Shown: positions 26,022 through 35,001, numbered from the stretch's first letter. The stretch is 47,999 nucleotides of DNA from UBA1361 sp035647455 (GCA_035647455.1 DASRNI010000009.1:1-47999); one strand, 5' to 3'. The notes: generated by a model from the letters alone, not told the origin. Program-made: numbers and translations.

Positions 26022-26711
26022 TTATGCAATTAATTGCTTGAAAACAAAGCTAGCGATCGCTAAGCCAAATGCCGGTGGAACAAATGAAGAACTACCGGGA
26101 ACTTTGTATTTATTTTCTAAAGCATACTCTTCACTAAAAACGACATTTAAGTTATTTAACTTAAGTTTTTTTAGGTCGAGACGAATTTTTTTAGCGATTG
26201 GACAGGCAAAAGTATTTTCAACCTTACTAATTTTCACTTTAGTTGGGTCAAGACGATTGCCTGCTCCCATTGAGCTAATAATTTTTAGTTTGTTACGCAA
26301 AGCATACGTAATAAGCGCTATTTTTGAGCTATATTCATCAATTGCGTCAATAATGTAATCAAACTCATGGAGATTAAATTTACTAATATTATCTTTAGTA
26401 AGTTGTTTGTTTAATGCGGTAATTTTCGCTTCTTTATTGATTTCGAGCATTCTCCGCTTTGCCACTTCAACTTTAATCTTTGCGAGCTCGCTTTCTGTCG
26501 CTAAAAGTTGGCGATTAAAGTTTGAAGTTTCAATCTTATCGTAGTCAACAATCGTTATATTAACAAAGCCGGCACGAACTAGGGATTCAACAGCTTGACC
26601 ACCGACGCCACCAACACCAAAAACAATGAGTTTTTTTGATTGCAGTTTTAAAAAGTTCTCAAGTCCAACTATTTGAATTGTTCGTTTAAATTTATCGTAA
26701 TTAGTTTTCAC
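26022..26711 (-). CDS. tcdA: tRNA threonylcarbamoyladenosine dehydratase TcdA (ThiF/E1-like)
   Basis: An E1-like adenylating enzyme, 229 aa, that cyclises t6A37 to ct6A in tRNA. Visible: RTIQIVGLENFLKLQ at the start, nucleotide-binding FGVGGVGGQAVESLVRAG, VDYDKIETSNFNRQ, DYIIDAIDEYSSKIAL, and SSMGAGNRLDPTKV, all characteristic of TcdA/CsdL rather than ThiF or MoeB. It starts at GTG 26711, sharing its first G with the upstream stop (TAGTG). Its substrate t6A would be made by the tsaE-tsaB-tsaD genes in this window. Confidence 0.92.
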   Translation of the reverse strand: MKTNYDKFKRTIQIVGLENFLKLQSKKLIVFGVGGVGGQAVESLVRAGFVNITIVDYDKIETSNFNRQLLATESELAKIKVEVAKRRMLEINKEAKITALNKQLTKDNISKFNLHEFDYIIDAIDEYSSKIALITYALRNKLKIISSMGAGNRLDPTKVKISKVENTFACPIAKKIRLDLKKLKLNNLNVVFSEEYALENKYKVPGSSSFVPPAFGLAIASFVFKQLIA

Positions 26712-27913
26712 TATACTTTTACTTTTTTAAGTTTTGTATATTTTGCCCGACCATCTTCATAAACGATTTTGATTGGCTTACTAATGAGCGGTAATAAATA
26801 TTCGCTAAATAACTTACCACCATGATTAACGTCATGAATTAATTCGGGCGACATTTTATGCTCAACATTAGCAATACCGCGTAAGTTTTTAAGTTTATAA
26901 GAAACGCGGTAAGGGTCGCTTGACTTACGATCAATAATAACCATTGAGCCTGTTTTACCGGCAACAACACGTTTAACGGCGACAGTTGAAACACGAATTG
27001 CTTCTTTTTGATCGACTTCACTGATAGCGAGTGTGCCTGCACGCTGCATTAAGCTAAATTCGATTGGTCGTGTTGAATAACCTAAACGTTCTTCAACTGT
27101 TTTAGCAAGGAAGTTAACAAAACCACCAAGTTGCATGTGGCCGAATGAATCAACCGCCTTATCGGCAACTGGCATTTGTGTTTCAATTCCTTCGCTAACA
27201 ACGAATAATGCTCTTTGTTTATGTTCGTAGACTGATTTTACTCGTTCAACAAATTCATCAAGGTCAAATTTCTCTTCTGGTAAATAAATATAATCAGGTT
27301 TTAAGTTTGGATCAGTAATAACGCTTGCTGCGGCGGTTAACCAACCGGCATGACGGCCCATTACTTCAACAATCACTACTTTTGATTTAGCATATACGGC
27401 ATTATCAAGCGCGATATCTTGCAGCGATTGCACGACAAACTTAGCCGCACTTGGGTAACCTAAACAGTGATCAGTAAAAGCAAGATCATTATCAACCGTT
27501 TTAGGAATACCAATAACGTTACAATCATAATCAACTTTTTTGAAAAAACGTGATAGTTTGTATGCTGTATCCATTGTATCGTTGCCACCGTTGACTAATA
27601 AGTAGCCGATATTGTGTTTTTTAACGGTTGCAAGTATCTTTTCATAGTCCGGATGATTAATATCACCAGAAAGCTTATAACGCGTTGTCCCTAAAGCAGC
27701 AGCAGGTGTTTGTTTGAGTAGTTCAATTTGCTCCATATCTTCTTGGCGAATGTCGATAAGGTTATCATTTAGTAAACCTTCGATTCCGTTTAAACTTCCG
27801 TAAATTCCATCAATTTTGTCTGGATGACGCATTGCTTCTTTAATTACTCCATAAAATGAAGTGTTAATAACTGCGGTCGGTCCCCCTGATTGGAAATATG
27901 CTAATGATTTCAT
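26711..27913 (-). CDS. Phosphofructokinase, PPi-dependent type
   Basis: A 400-aa PFK-family enzyme converting fructose 6-phosphate and fructose 1,6-bisphosphate. Two residues mark it as pyrophosphate-dependent: Asp112 in GGNDT, where ATP enzymes have Gly (GGDGS), and Lys138 in GIPKTVDND, where ATP enzymes have Gly (PGTIDND). The catalytic Asp141 is kept, as is VEVMGRHAGWL. Acholeplasma and some clostridia use such PPi enzymes in glycolysis. ATG 27913 has AAGGAG upstream; a TTG further up lies in that site and is rejected. It is directly followed by tcdA. Confidence 0.92.
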   Translation of the reverse strand: MKSLAYFQSGGPTAVINTSFYGVIKEAMRHPDKIDGIYGSLNGIEGLLNDNLIDIRQEDMEQIELLKQTPAAALGTTRYKLSGDINHPDYEKILATVKKHNIGYLLVNGGNDTMDTAYKLSRFFKKVDYDCNVIGIPKTVDNDLAFTDHCLGYPSAAKFVVQSLQDIALDNAVYAKSKVVIVEVMGRHAGWLTAAASVITDPNLKPDYIYLPEEKFDLDEFVERVKSVYEHKQRALFVVSEGIETQMPVADKAVDSFGHMQLGGFVNFLAKTVEERLGYSTRPIEFSLMQRAGTLAISEVDQKEAIRVSTVAVKRVVAGKTGSMVIIDRKSSDPYRVSYKLKNLRGIANVEHKMSPELIHDVNHGGKLFSEYLLPLISKPIKIVYEDGRAKYTKLKKVKV

Positions 27914-27946
27914 GTTAGTCTCCTTCAATTTTTATTAATTATCTCC

Positions 27947-27967
27947 ATAATTTTATCATAAAATTAT
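27947..27967. repeat. 21-bp perfect dyad between glyA and pfk
   Basis: ATAATTTTAT, one C, ATAAAATTAT: two 10-base arms around a single central base, spanning the glyA stop codon. Entirely A/T in the arms. Could be a weak terminator, a promoter-region protein site, or chance in AT-rich DNA. Confidence 0.5.
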
Positions 27968-29172
27968 ATTTCACTGATTTTTTTAAATTTACTGACGATT
28001 TTCTTAACGCGAATTATTGCCGCTTCTTTCCCGATTTTATTGCTTAAGAATTCGTGAATAATATGCGCAATATTTACTGCATCTTCTTTGGTTAGGCCGC
28101 GTGTCGTTACAGCTGCCAAACCAATTCTTAAACCACTTGTTACATTTGGTCGTTCATCTTCATCCGGCAACATATTTTTATTTGTCGTAATGAGAATTTC
28201 TTCAAGTAAAACTTCAGCGTCTTTACCAGTAATTCCGTAGGACTTCTTCGTGTTTAGTAAAAATAAATGTGTTTCGCTTTTTGTAGCATGGGCACCGAGT
28301 TCAATTAATGTCTCACTAACCGCTCGCGTGTTTTCAAGTACACTTGCAATATAAGTTTTAAAACTTGGATCCATTGCTTCATAAAAAGCTTGCGCTTTGG
28401 CACCAATGATGTTTTCAAGTGGTCCACCTTGCATGCCGGGAAAACAAGTAAAGTTAACTTTTTTAATAATTTCTTCACTATTTGTAAGAATAATCCCACC
28501 ACGTGGTCCGCGTAACGTTTTATGCGTTGTTGATGTAACGATATCGGCATAAGGAAATGGGCTTGGATGTGCTCCAGCAGCGATTAAACCCGCAATATGC
28601 GCCATATCAACCATGAAGTAAGCATTCACTTTACTAGCGATTTCTCCAATCGCACGAAAATCAATTATAAATGGATACGCTGAAAATCCCGCTAATATTA
28701 AGTGCGGTTTATATTCCTTGGCAATTCTTTCTAAACTTTCGTAATCAATCGTGCCGTCACTTTTCAAGTGATAATGTTTCACTTCATACTGTTTAGAACT
28801 AAAGTTAACGGGACTGCCGTGTGTTAAGTGTCCACCTTCATTAAGAGAGAGTGTTAAAATTTTATCCCCCGGATTTAATAAGCTTGCATAAGCAATCATG
28901 TTTGCGCTGCTGCCACTATGCGGTTGTACATTAGCGTACTTGGCGTTAAATAACTCTTTAGCTAAATCAATTGCGATTTGTTCGATTTGATCAATATAAA
29001 CGCAACCACCATAATATCTTTTGCCCGGATAACCTTCCGCATATTTATTTGTTAATACTGAACCGGATAGCGCACGAACTTTTGCGCTCGTAAAGTTTTC
29101 ACTCGCGATTAGTTCAAGCCCTTCTGTTTGTCTTTGTTCTTCTTTTTCTACTAATTCAAACAACGTTTTCAT
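27964..29172 (-). CDS. glyA: Serine hydroxymethyltransferase
   Basis: A PLP enzyme of 402 aa that interconverts serine and glycine with tetrahydrofolate and supplies one-carbon units. Family blocks are complete: GLELIASENFTS, NKYAEGYPGKRYYGG, NVQPHSGSSANM, VDMAHIAGL, and the PLP lysine Lys218 in TSTTHKTLRGPRGG. The C-terminus is slightly shorter than in E. coli, as usual in Bacilli. GGAGG precedes ATG 29172; -10 TATAAT lies at 29195-29200. Confidence 0.98.
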   Translation of the reverse strand: MKTLFELVEKEEQRQTEGLELIASENFTSAKVRALSGSVLTNKYAEGYPGKRYYGGCVYIDQIEQIAIDLAKELFNAKYANVQPHSGSSANMIAYASLLNPGDKILTLSLNEGGHLTHGSPVNFSSKQYEVKHYHLKSDGTIDYESLERIAKEYKPHLILAGFSAYPFIIDFRAIGEIASKVNAYFMVDMAHIAGLIAAGAHPSPFPYADIVTSTTHKTLRGPRGGIILTNSEEIIKKVNFTCFPGMQGGPLENIIGAKAQAFYEAMDPSFKTYIASVLENTRAVSETLIELGAHATKSETHLFLLNTKKSYGITGKDAEVLLEEILITTNKNMLPDEDERPNVTSGLRIGLAAVTTRGLTKEDAVNIAHIIHEFLSNKIGKEAAIIRVKKIVSKFKKISEI

Positions 29173-29194
29173 CGTAAACCTCCGTCTCTTTTCA

Positions 29195-29200
29195 ATTATA
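29195..29200 (-). promoter_or_regulatory. -10 element of glyA
   Basis: TATAAT on the minus strand 22 bases before ATG 29172, with a GGAGG ribosome site between. A CGTATT/AATACG dyad (29217-29231) sits just upstream, near where a -35 would be. Confidence 0.55.
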
Positions 29201-29248
29201 AACTATTTTAAGGATTCGTATTTATAATACGGAAAAATATAGTTGTAA

Positions 29249-29277
29249 TTGACTTTTAAGTAAATATCTACGACAAT
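29249..29277 (+). promoter_or_regulatory. Promoter of the glycerophosphodiesterase operon (leaderless)
   Basis: -35 TTGACT (29249-29254), 17-bp spacer, -10 GACAAT (29272-29277), then eight bases to ATG 29286 with no ribosome site. This is one of the few promoters here with a recognisable -35. Confidence 0.6.
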
Positions 29278-29285
29278 TATTTTAT

Positions 29286-30014
29286 ATGAGTAATATTGAT
29301 CACGTGATTTTTGGAGCGCCTTTAGCGCATCGCGGTCTCCATAATCCTACGCTTGATGAAAATAGTCTTCCTGCTTTTAAAGCTGCCGTTGCCGCTGGTT
29401 TTGGAATTGAGCTTGATATTCACCTAACAAAAGATGAACAAGTTGTTGTTATTCATGATTACACAACGACGCGAGTTACTGGAGTTGAAAAAAAAGTTGT
29501 TGAATCAACTTATGCGGAACTTTTAGAACTTGACCTTTTAATTACAAAAACAAAGATACCATTATTACGTGAAGTTTTGGATATTGTTGACGGCAAAGTC
29601 CCAATCTTAATTGAGCTTAAGGCTGAAGGTGCTTATAACCCTAAATTTGCGGAAATTGTCATTAAAGAATTGGAAAGTTACAAGCATAAAGATACGCTTG
29701 GACTGCAAAGCTTTAATCCTTACTTAACAAAAGAATTAAAGTTAGGGCAAAACGAAATAATTGTTGGTCAACTCGCGAGTAACATTTTAGAAGGACAATC
29801 AAAGCTTGTGCAGTTTATCTTCCGCACACTTCTTGTCTTGCATATTAGTAAGCCCGATTTCTTCAATTATGAAGTAAAGTATATAAAAAGATGGAAAATA
29901 CAGCGTAAACGGCGCAAGTTACCACTTATTACGTGGACAATTACTAATGAAGCCGAACATGAAGTTGCTAAAAAATACGCTGATAATATAATTTTCGAAA
30001 ACATTAAACCTTAA
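29286..30014 (+). CDS. Glycerophosphodiester phosphodiesterase
   Basis: A 242-aa TIM-barrel enzyme that cleaves glycerophosphodiesters to glycerol 3-phosphate and an alcohol. The catalytic/metal residues are in the usual places: HRGLHNPTLDENSLPAF (His-Arg and Glu), GIELDIHLTKD (Glu and Asp), VVIHDYTT (second His), PILIELKAE. No signal peptide or TM helix, so cytoplasmic. It heads a plus-strand unit with an MFS transporter that starts 11 bases after its stop, which may supply substrate or export product. Confidence 0.95.
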   Translation: MSNIDHVIFGAPLAHRGLHNPTLDENSLPAFKAAVAAGFGIELDIHLTKDEQVVVIHDYTTTRVTGVEKKVVESTYAELLELDLLITKTKIPLLREVLDIVDGKVPILIELKAEGAYNPKFAEIVIKELESYKHKDTLGLQSFNPYLTKELKLGQNEIIVGQLASNILEGQSKLVQFIFRTLLVLHISKPDFFNYEVKYIKRWKIQRKRRKLPLITWTITNEAEHEVAKKYADNIIFENIKP

Positions 30015-30024
30015 GGAGGGAATT

Positions 30025-31551
30025 ATGGATTTGAAGCTTAATCAAAAGCGAACTTATTTAGTTGGTCTCGCTTTTATGTCAATTACGCTTTTTTGGACTG
30101 TTTACGATAACGTAATCGCCAAAATGCTTGTTGACAACTTTGGTCTAAACCAAACATGGTCTGGTTTGGTCATGGCGCTTGATAATATTTTTGCGCTATT
30201 TATGCTCCCGTTTTTTGGGCGTTTAAGCGATAGAACACGGACGAAATATGGACGCCGAAAACCATTTATTGTTATTGGTACAGTGCTTGCTGCTGTTTTA
30301 ATTGTTGGTGTTTCGATCTTCGACCTTATGCAAACTAACGCGCTCGACACACTTAATATATCTCATGTTTTATATAACGGTGATACAAAACTATATTATT
30401 TCACTGTAAATGGTATTGTTCCGGAATTGCAACACGCCACTCATGTTGCTCAAGCGGCAGCTAAAAGTGACGTTGTCCTTGGGCGTGCTTGGTATATTTT
30501 AGAAAATGTTACTAAAGCAAACCCTGGTTATTTAATCGGGTTTGTTGTTGTATTGTTCTTTGTTATCGTTTCAATGGGCATTTATCGCAGTCCTGCTGTC
30601 AGTTTAATGCCTGACGTAACACCAAAGCCACTTCGTAGTAAAGCAAATGCTGTTATTAACTTACTCGGTGCTTTGGGTGGGGGTGTTGCTTACATAATTA
30701 CTGCCGCGCTTGCGAGCGAAGGAAGTTACATTTTAACCAATTTTGGTTACACATTCAATATGGCCGTAACGGGACTACTAATGTTATTACTTGTTGGTGT
30801 CTTTACCGTGACTGTAAAAGAGCCAGCTTGGGCACAAGAAATGCTTGAACTTACCGAAAAATACAACTTAGATTCACTTGATATTGATGATGAAGGCATT
30901 GATATGTCAAGTAAGGGCGAATCAGAAAAAATGCCCAAAGAAGTATTACGCAGTTTAATCTTAATTTTAACTGGTGTTGTGCTTTGGTTCTTTGCTTATA
31001 ACGCCGCTGTTAGTAAGTTTAGTGTTTACGCGACAAGTCAACTTGATATTAAAATGTACACCTTACCACCACTTGTTGCAACAGTTGCCGCCGCAATTTG
31101 TTTTATTCCGATAGGAATAATTTCAACAAAAATTGGTCGCCGCCGCATGATTTTAATTGGAATTGGTGGTTTAACAATTTCATTCTTCGGCGCAATCTTC
31201 ATTCAACCGGGGACCGGCTTCTTAATGTATGTAATCATGGCAATGGTTGGTATTTCATGGGCGTCAATTAACGTCAATAGTTATCCGATGGTTGTCGAAA
31301 TGGCCCGTGAAGGTGATACTGGTAAATATACCGGCTATTATTATACAGCGAGTATGGCCGCACAAATTTTCACACCAATTCTCAGTGGTATCTTAATGGA
31401 CGTCACCAAATGGATGCCTTCATTATTCGTATATAGTACATTCTTCGCCGCGCTTGCCTTCATTCCAATGTTTTTCGTTAAGCATGGTGAACCAGTAAGG
31501 CTCGAAAAAGAAGAAACGGATGAACTTCCACCAGTAGAAAATGAAGAGTAA
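30025..31551 (+). CDS. MFS transporter, SLC45/GPH-like
   Basis: A 508-aa major facilitator with 12 TM helices. The loop 2-3 signature reads GRLSDRTRTKYGRRKPF, which in this form is typical of sugar-transporting GPH/SLC45-like members. A roughly 60-residue outward insertion lies between TM3 and TM4 (LDTLNISHVLYNGDTK to VLGRAWYILE), and a hydrophilic acidic loop separates the two halves (TEKYNLDSLDIDDEG). A second GRRRMI motif lies in the C half. AAGGAGG precedes ATG 30025. Substrate unknown. Confidence 0.85.
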   Translation: MDLKLNQKRTYLVGLAFMSITLFWTVYDNVIAKMLVDNFGLNQTWSGLVMALDNIFALFMLPFFGRLSDRTRTKYGRRKPFIVIGTVLAAVLIVGVSIFDLMQTNALDTLNISHVLYNGDTKLYYFTVNGIVPELQHATHVAQAAAKSDVVLGRAWYILENVTKANPGYLIGFVVVLFFVIVSMGIYRSPAVSLMPDVTPKPLRSKANAVINLLGALGGGVAYIITAALASEGSYILTNFGYTFNMAVTGLLMLLLVGVFTVTVKEPAWAQEMLELTEKYNLDSLDIDDEGIDMSSKGESEKMPKEVLRSLILILTGVVLWFFAYNAAVSKFSVYATSQLDIKMYTLPPLVATVAAAICFIPIGIISTKIGRRRMILIGIGGLTISFFGAIFIQPGTGFLMYVIMAMVGISWASINVNSYPMVVEMAREGDTGKYTGYYYTASMAAQIFTPILSGILMDVTKWMPSLFVYSTFFAALAFIPMFFVKHGEPVRLEKEETDELPPVENEE

Positions 31552-32323
31552 ATTACAAAATAAAAAACTTTTCTTGTTAGATTTAGACGGAACGCTTTAT
31601 AAAGGCGATTCCGTCTTTTTCCCTACGAAAGCGTTTTTAGAATCGATCAAAGCTCGGGGTGCAAAATATTTATTTATTACAAATAACTCTTCGCGTGGAA
31701 TCGTTGAATATGTGAAAAAACTCGAGAATATGGGCCTTAATGTCACAAAAGAAGACTTCTATACGTCAGGTTCTGCAACAATTGATTACTTGAAAACGTA
31801 TTATCCAAACAAAAAAGTTTATCTCGTTGGCACAAAAGCGTTGGCCGCTTCTTTTAGTGATGAAGGGATCAATTTAGTAAGTTACAACGAAGCGGAAGTT
31901 GCCGTTTTAAGTTATGACACAGAACTTAATTACAAAAAAATCACCGAACTAACGACACTGCTTCGTGAAAAAGATATTCCTTACTTAGCAACAAATCCTG
32001 ATTACGTCTGTCCGGTTGAAAACGGTTATCTCCCTGACTGCGGGAGTTTTGCCGAGATGGTTAACCACGCGGTCAACAAAATGCCCGTCATTATCGGTAA
32101 ACCGGCCAAGCTATTCGTTGAAACGGTTTTAACGCGTTACGAACTTAATAAGGAAGACGTTGTTATCGTTGGTGACCGACTTTATACCGACTTAATGGCT
32201 GCGATAAATGCCGAAGTTGATAGTGTAATCGTCTTAACTGGCGAAGCAACACTTGAAACGATAGCAGAGTATAAACATAAACCCACTTACGTTTTAAATA
32301 GCATCGCTGACATCTTTAACTAG
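31541..32323 (+). CDS. HAD-superfamily phosphatase, NagD-like
   Basis: A 260-aa HAD IIA hydrolase. Motif I is FLLDLDGTLYKGD (nucleophile and acid/base Asp), motif II FITNNSSRG, motif III Lys in VIIGKPAK, motif IV VIVGDRLYTDLMAA. Relatives hydrolyse sugar phosphates, pNP-phosphate or 2-phosphoglycolate; in an operon with a glycerophosphodiesterase, glycerol phosphate is a fair guess but only that. It overlaps the MFS gene by 11 bases. Confidence 0.92.
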   Translation: MKSKLQNKKLFLLDLDGTLYKGDSVFFPTKAFLESIKARGAKYLFITNNSSRGIVEYVKKLENMGLNVTKEDFYTSGSATIDYLKTYYPNKKVYLVGTKALAASFSDEGINLVSYNEAEVAVLSYDTELNYKKITELTTLLREKDIPYLATNPDYVCPVENGYLPDCGSFAEMVNHAVNKMPVIIGKPAKLFVETVLTRYELNKEDVVIVGDRLYTDLMAAINAEVDSVIVLTGEATLETIAEYKHKPTYVLNSIADIFN

Positions 32324-32339
32324 CACTATTCATAGTGCT
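32322..32339. repeat. 18-bp dyad overlapping the NagD-like stop codon
   Basis: AGCACTAT, TC, ATAGTGCT: perfect 8-base arms with a 2-base centre. No T-run follows, so a terminator is unlikely. It lies about 40 bp upstream of the -10 of the next operon. A related core, CACTATAGTG, occurs at 39577-39586. Confidence 0.55.
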
Positions 32340-32379
32340 GCAGGCTAAACCTAAACCGTGAAGAATATTTTAAACATGC

Positions 32380-32385
32380 TATAAT
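32380..32385 (+). promoter_or_regulatory. Extended -10 of the TctA-like/mevalonate operon
   Basis: TGCTATAAT is an extended -10. Unlike many neighbours it is followed by a true leader with GTGAGG before ATG 32407. No consensus -35 is seen. Confidence 0.6.
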
Positions 32386-32406
32386 AACATTTCAAGTGAG
32401 GTTAAA

Positions 32407-32697
32407 ATGGAAAACAAGAAAAAGAAAACAATGATTAAACTATGGGGCGACCATATTGTCATTTCTTCACTTTTTCTCGGCCTTTTTATTAGTTTAGTTT
32501 TAGTGGCAATTACGTTTGGGGTGATTGAACTCTTACTATTTTATGGGAAAATCGCGCCTGAGCAAAAGAAAGATTTAATTTATGCGTTCGGTACATTAGC
32601 AATCATCGTTGGTTTTATAATCAACAACATTTGGATTCGTCCACAACGCAATTTAGTTGAAGAAAAAGTTAGCAACAAAAAGGAAGATAGTAAATAA
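32407..32697 (+). CDS. Small two-TM membrane protein, 96 aa
   Basis: Hydrophilic basic N-terminus (MENKKKKTMIK), TM helices at about 18-45 and 58-77, and a Lys/Glu-rich C-terminus. I do not recognise the family. Its stop touches the start of the TctA-like permease (TAA then ATG with no gap), so it could be a reduced counterpart of TctB, the small membrane subunit of tripartite tricarboxylate transporters, which normally has four TM helices. That role is an inference from position. Confidence 0.75.
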   Translation: MENKKKKTMIKLWGDHIVISSLFLGLFISLVLVAITFGVIELLLFYGKIAPEQKKDLIYAFGTLAIIVGFIINNIWIRPQRNLVEEKVSNKKEDSK

Positions 32698-34095
32698 ATG
32701 GATTTTTCACTTATTTTACAAATGATTTTAGTTGCGCTATTGATGACAACTATTTATCTTGTCATCGGGATTATTCCTGGTACTGATGAAACAGCTGTTC
32801 TTGTGCCCATGACTTTAATTTTACTTGCGCTTAATTTAAACCCACTTGTTATTATTGCCGGATTCTTTGCTTCGTTCATCACGATGAATATTGCTGATAG
32901 TTTACCTGCGGCAATAACTTCTATTCCCGGCGGGGTGATGGCGACGGCACTTGTGCCGCATAGCCAAGTCTTAAAGAAAAAAGGGTTAACAACTTATGGC
33001 TTACGCTGGATGATGTTTGGTTCATTAATTGGACTCATCTCGAGTATTGTTGTAAGTTTTGCCGTTTGGGGTATTTTCCGCTTCATTAGCGCGCAAACAG
33101 GCCTAAACTTGAATAATTTCATCCAACAATACACTGGTTATATCTTTTTAGCTGGGGCAATCTTTATGAGTTTCACCGGGAAAAAGAAAGTCGTCGCACT
33201 TTTAAGTATTATTCCGTTTGGTTTACTTACTGCGTTATTACGCAATCCCGCTTCTTTAACACAGATTAACCCGCACGTTTTAAATAGCTTATTTGGTGAA
33301 CTTTTATTCCGTTCCCAATTATCAATGACACCGTTCTTCTTAAGTATCACGACAGGGCCGCTTTTGTTTGGTTTATTTTCTCTCCTTGTCCCAAGTGTTT
33401 TCAAAACACAAAAGGTTGATGAAAAGATGACGGTCTTACTTTCAAACGATAATCGTAAATTAGAACATAGTCATAAGAAAATTGTCCGTAAAACAGCGAT
33501 AACGAGTGCACTAGGTAGTTTGCTCTTCTTCCTTTCACCTGTTGGTGTTACCGTGATGCTTAGTGAATTTAGTGTCCGTGATGAAACAGACGAGCTTGAA
33601 AAAGCATTAGTTAGTAGTGCCGTTATTGACGGACTCGCTAGTGCATCATATTTATCCGGTATTCTTATTTCACTCTTTGTCTTTGCTTTCCCGATTTCAC
33701 CTGCTGCGCTCGGCCCAGGTAAAGTAATCTTTGATGATCCGGGCTTATTTATAAAAGATGCTAACTTGCTTTTTTCAAGCGGACAACTACTTGTTCCGAT
33801 TACAATTGGGGTCATTATTGGGGCGGCACTTTCGATTACCGTTGGTTTAACGCTTGGTCGGAAAATGACTAAATTTGTTTTTAAATATATTTCGCAAGAA
33901 ACCGTTTTAATCTTTTTATTTAGTGTTATCGCGATGCTTTCGTTCGCTGAAGCTGGCTTTAGCGGTGTCTTAATTATTGTTGCGGTTGGTCTTGTTAGTG
34001 GATTCTTAAATAAAAAAGGCGTTGGTTACGGTGTTCAGTTTATGTCGCTTTACGCGGGTAACTTATTTTTAAGCGTTTTACTCTCACTAATGTAA
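32698..34095 (+). CDS. TctA-like permease (tripartite tricarboxylate transporter family)
   Basis: A 465-aa protein with about 11-12 TM helices. Two blocks resemble the TctA/DUF112 signatures: GIIPGTDETAVLVPMTL near residue 24 and ADSLPAAITSIPGGVMATAL near residue 64, matching the GLxPG and GGxxPAILxNIPG positions. Such permeases take up carboxylates with a periplasmic or lipoprotein receptor (TctC), but none is seen here. It is followed by mevalonate kinase after only 9 bases, and the whole run looks like one operon. Mevalonate itself is a carboxylate, so a link to isoprenoid precursors is possible. Confidence 0.7.
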   Translation: MDFSLILQMILVALLMTTIYLVIGIIPGTDETAVLVPMTLILLALNLNPLVIIAGFFASFITMNIADSLPAAITSIPGGVMATALVPHSQVLKKKGLTTYGLRWMMFGSLIGLISSIVVSFAVWGIFRFISAQTGLNLNNFIQQYTGYIFLAGAIFMSFTGKKKVVALLSIIPFGLLTALLRNPASLTQINPHVLNSLFGELLFRSQLSMTPFFLSITTGPLLFGLFSLLVPSVFKTQKVDEKMTVLLSNDNRKLEHSHKKIVRKTAITSALGSLLFFLSPVGVTVMLSEFSVRDETDELEKALVSSAVIDGLASASYLSGILISLFVFAFPISPAALGPGKVIFDDPGLFIKDANLLFSSGQLLVPITIGVIIGAALSITVGLTLGRKMTKFVFKYISQETVLIFLFSVIAMLSFAEAGFSGVLIIVAVGLVSGFLNKKGVGYGVQFMSLYAGNLFLSVLLSLM

Positions 34096-34104
34096 GGTGC
34101 TTAT

Positions 34105-35001
34105 ATGAGCGGAAAAGGATTAGCAAAAATAATTTTAATTGGCGAACATAGCGTCGTCTATGGTCATCCTGCTTTAGCGATTCCCTTTCGCCACTTAAAT
34201 AGTTTAGTTACGCTTGAAGCAAGTGACACTTTTATTTTACGTTCAAAGTATTTTAATGGTCCATTAGTTGATGCCGTTATGCCGATGCACGGCCTCAAGC
34301 TTTTAATTGAAACATTAATTAGTGATTTTAGCGATAAGGTTACACCCGTAATTATCACGGTATCGAGCAATATCCCTGAAAAAAGTGGGCTTGGTTCAAG
34401 TGCAAGTATTGCGCGCGCAATTATTAATGCCTTTGATAATTACTTTGCCTTACACTTACCGCAAAGAGCGTACTATACGTATTTAGAGCTATCTGAAAAC
34501 GTCTATCACGGACGAGCAAGTGGCATTGATGCTGCTACGGTAATTGACGAAAAACCAATTCGCTTTGAAAGTGGTGCAATTAGTTCTTTAGACTTTAATC
34601 TTAATGGCTACTTGATGGTTATTTCTTCAAACATGCCAAGCAGCACGAAAGACGCTGTTAGCCGTGTCCGCAAGCATCAAGAGCGCGACTTACACGTAAA
34701 TAGGCTCGCAAAATATACAAAAGACGCAGAAATTGCCCTGCGGAATAATGATATTAAAGATTTAGGTGTCTTGTTTAATAAGGCGCATGAAAGTTTACGA
34801 AGTTTAAATTTATCCACCCCTGTTCTCGAAACGTTACGCGATTCGTTGCTTGAAAACAATGCACTCGGCGTAAAACTTACCGGTGGGGGGATGGGTGGGT
34901 GCTTAATTGCCCTTTTTGCAAATAAAAAGGATGCTGAAAATGCGGCACAAAAAATTCAAGATTATGAAACATGGTTACTATATATGGGGGAGATTAAATG
35001 A
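34105..35001 (+). CDS. mvk: Mevalonate kinase
   Basis: A GHMP kinase of 298 aa that phosphorylates mevalonate at C5, the first ATP step of the lower mevalonate pathway. KIILIGEHSVVYGHPALAIP at the start, the ATP-binding IPEKSGLGSSASIARA (about 93-108), GRASGIDAAT with the catalytic Asp, and KLTGGGMGGCLIAL at the end are all characteristic of MVK. AAGGTG precedes ATG 34105. It overlaps mvaD by 4 bases. Confidence 0.95.
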   Translation: MSGKGLAKIILIGEHSVVYGHPALAIPFRHLNSLVTLEASDTFILRSKYFNGPLVDAVMPMHGLKLLIETLISDFSDKVTPVIITVSSNIPEKSGLGSSASIARAIINAFDNYFALHLPQRAYYTYLELSENVYHGRASGIDAATVIDEKPIRFESGAISSLDFNLNGYLMVISSNMPSSTKDAVSRVRKHQERDLHVNRLAKYTKDAEIALRNNDIKDLGVLFNKAHESLRSLNLSTPVLETLRDSLLENNALGVKLTGGGMGGCLIALFANKKDAENAAQKIQDYETWLLYMGEIK

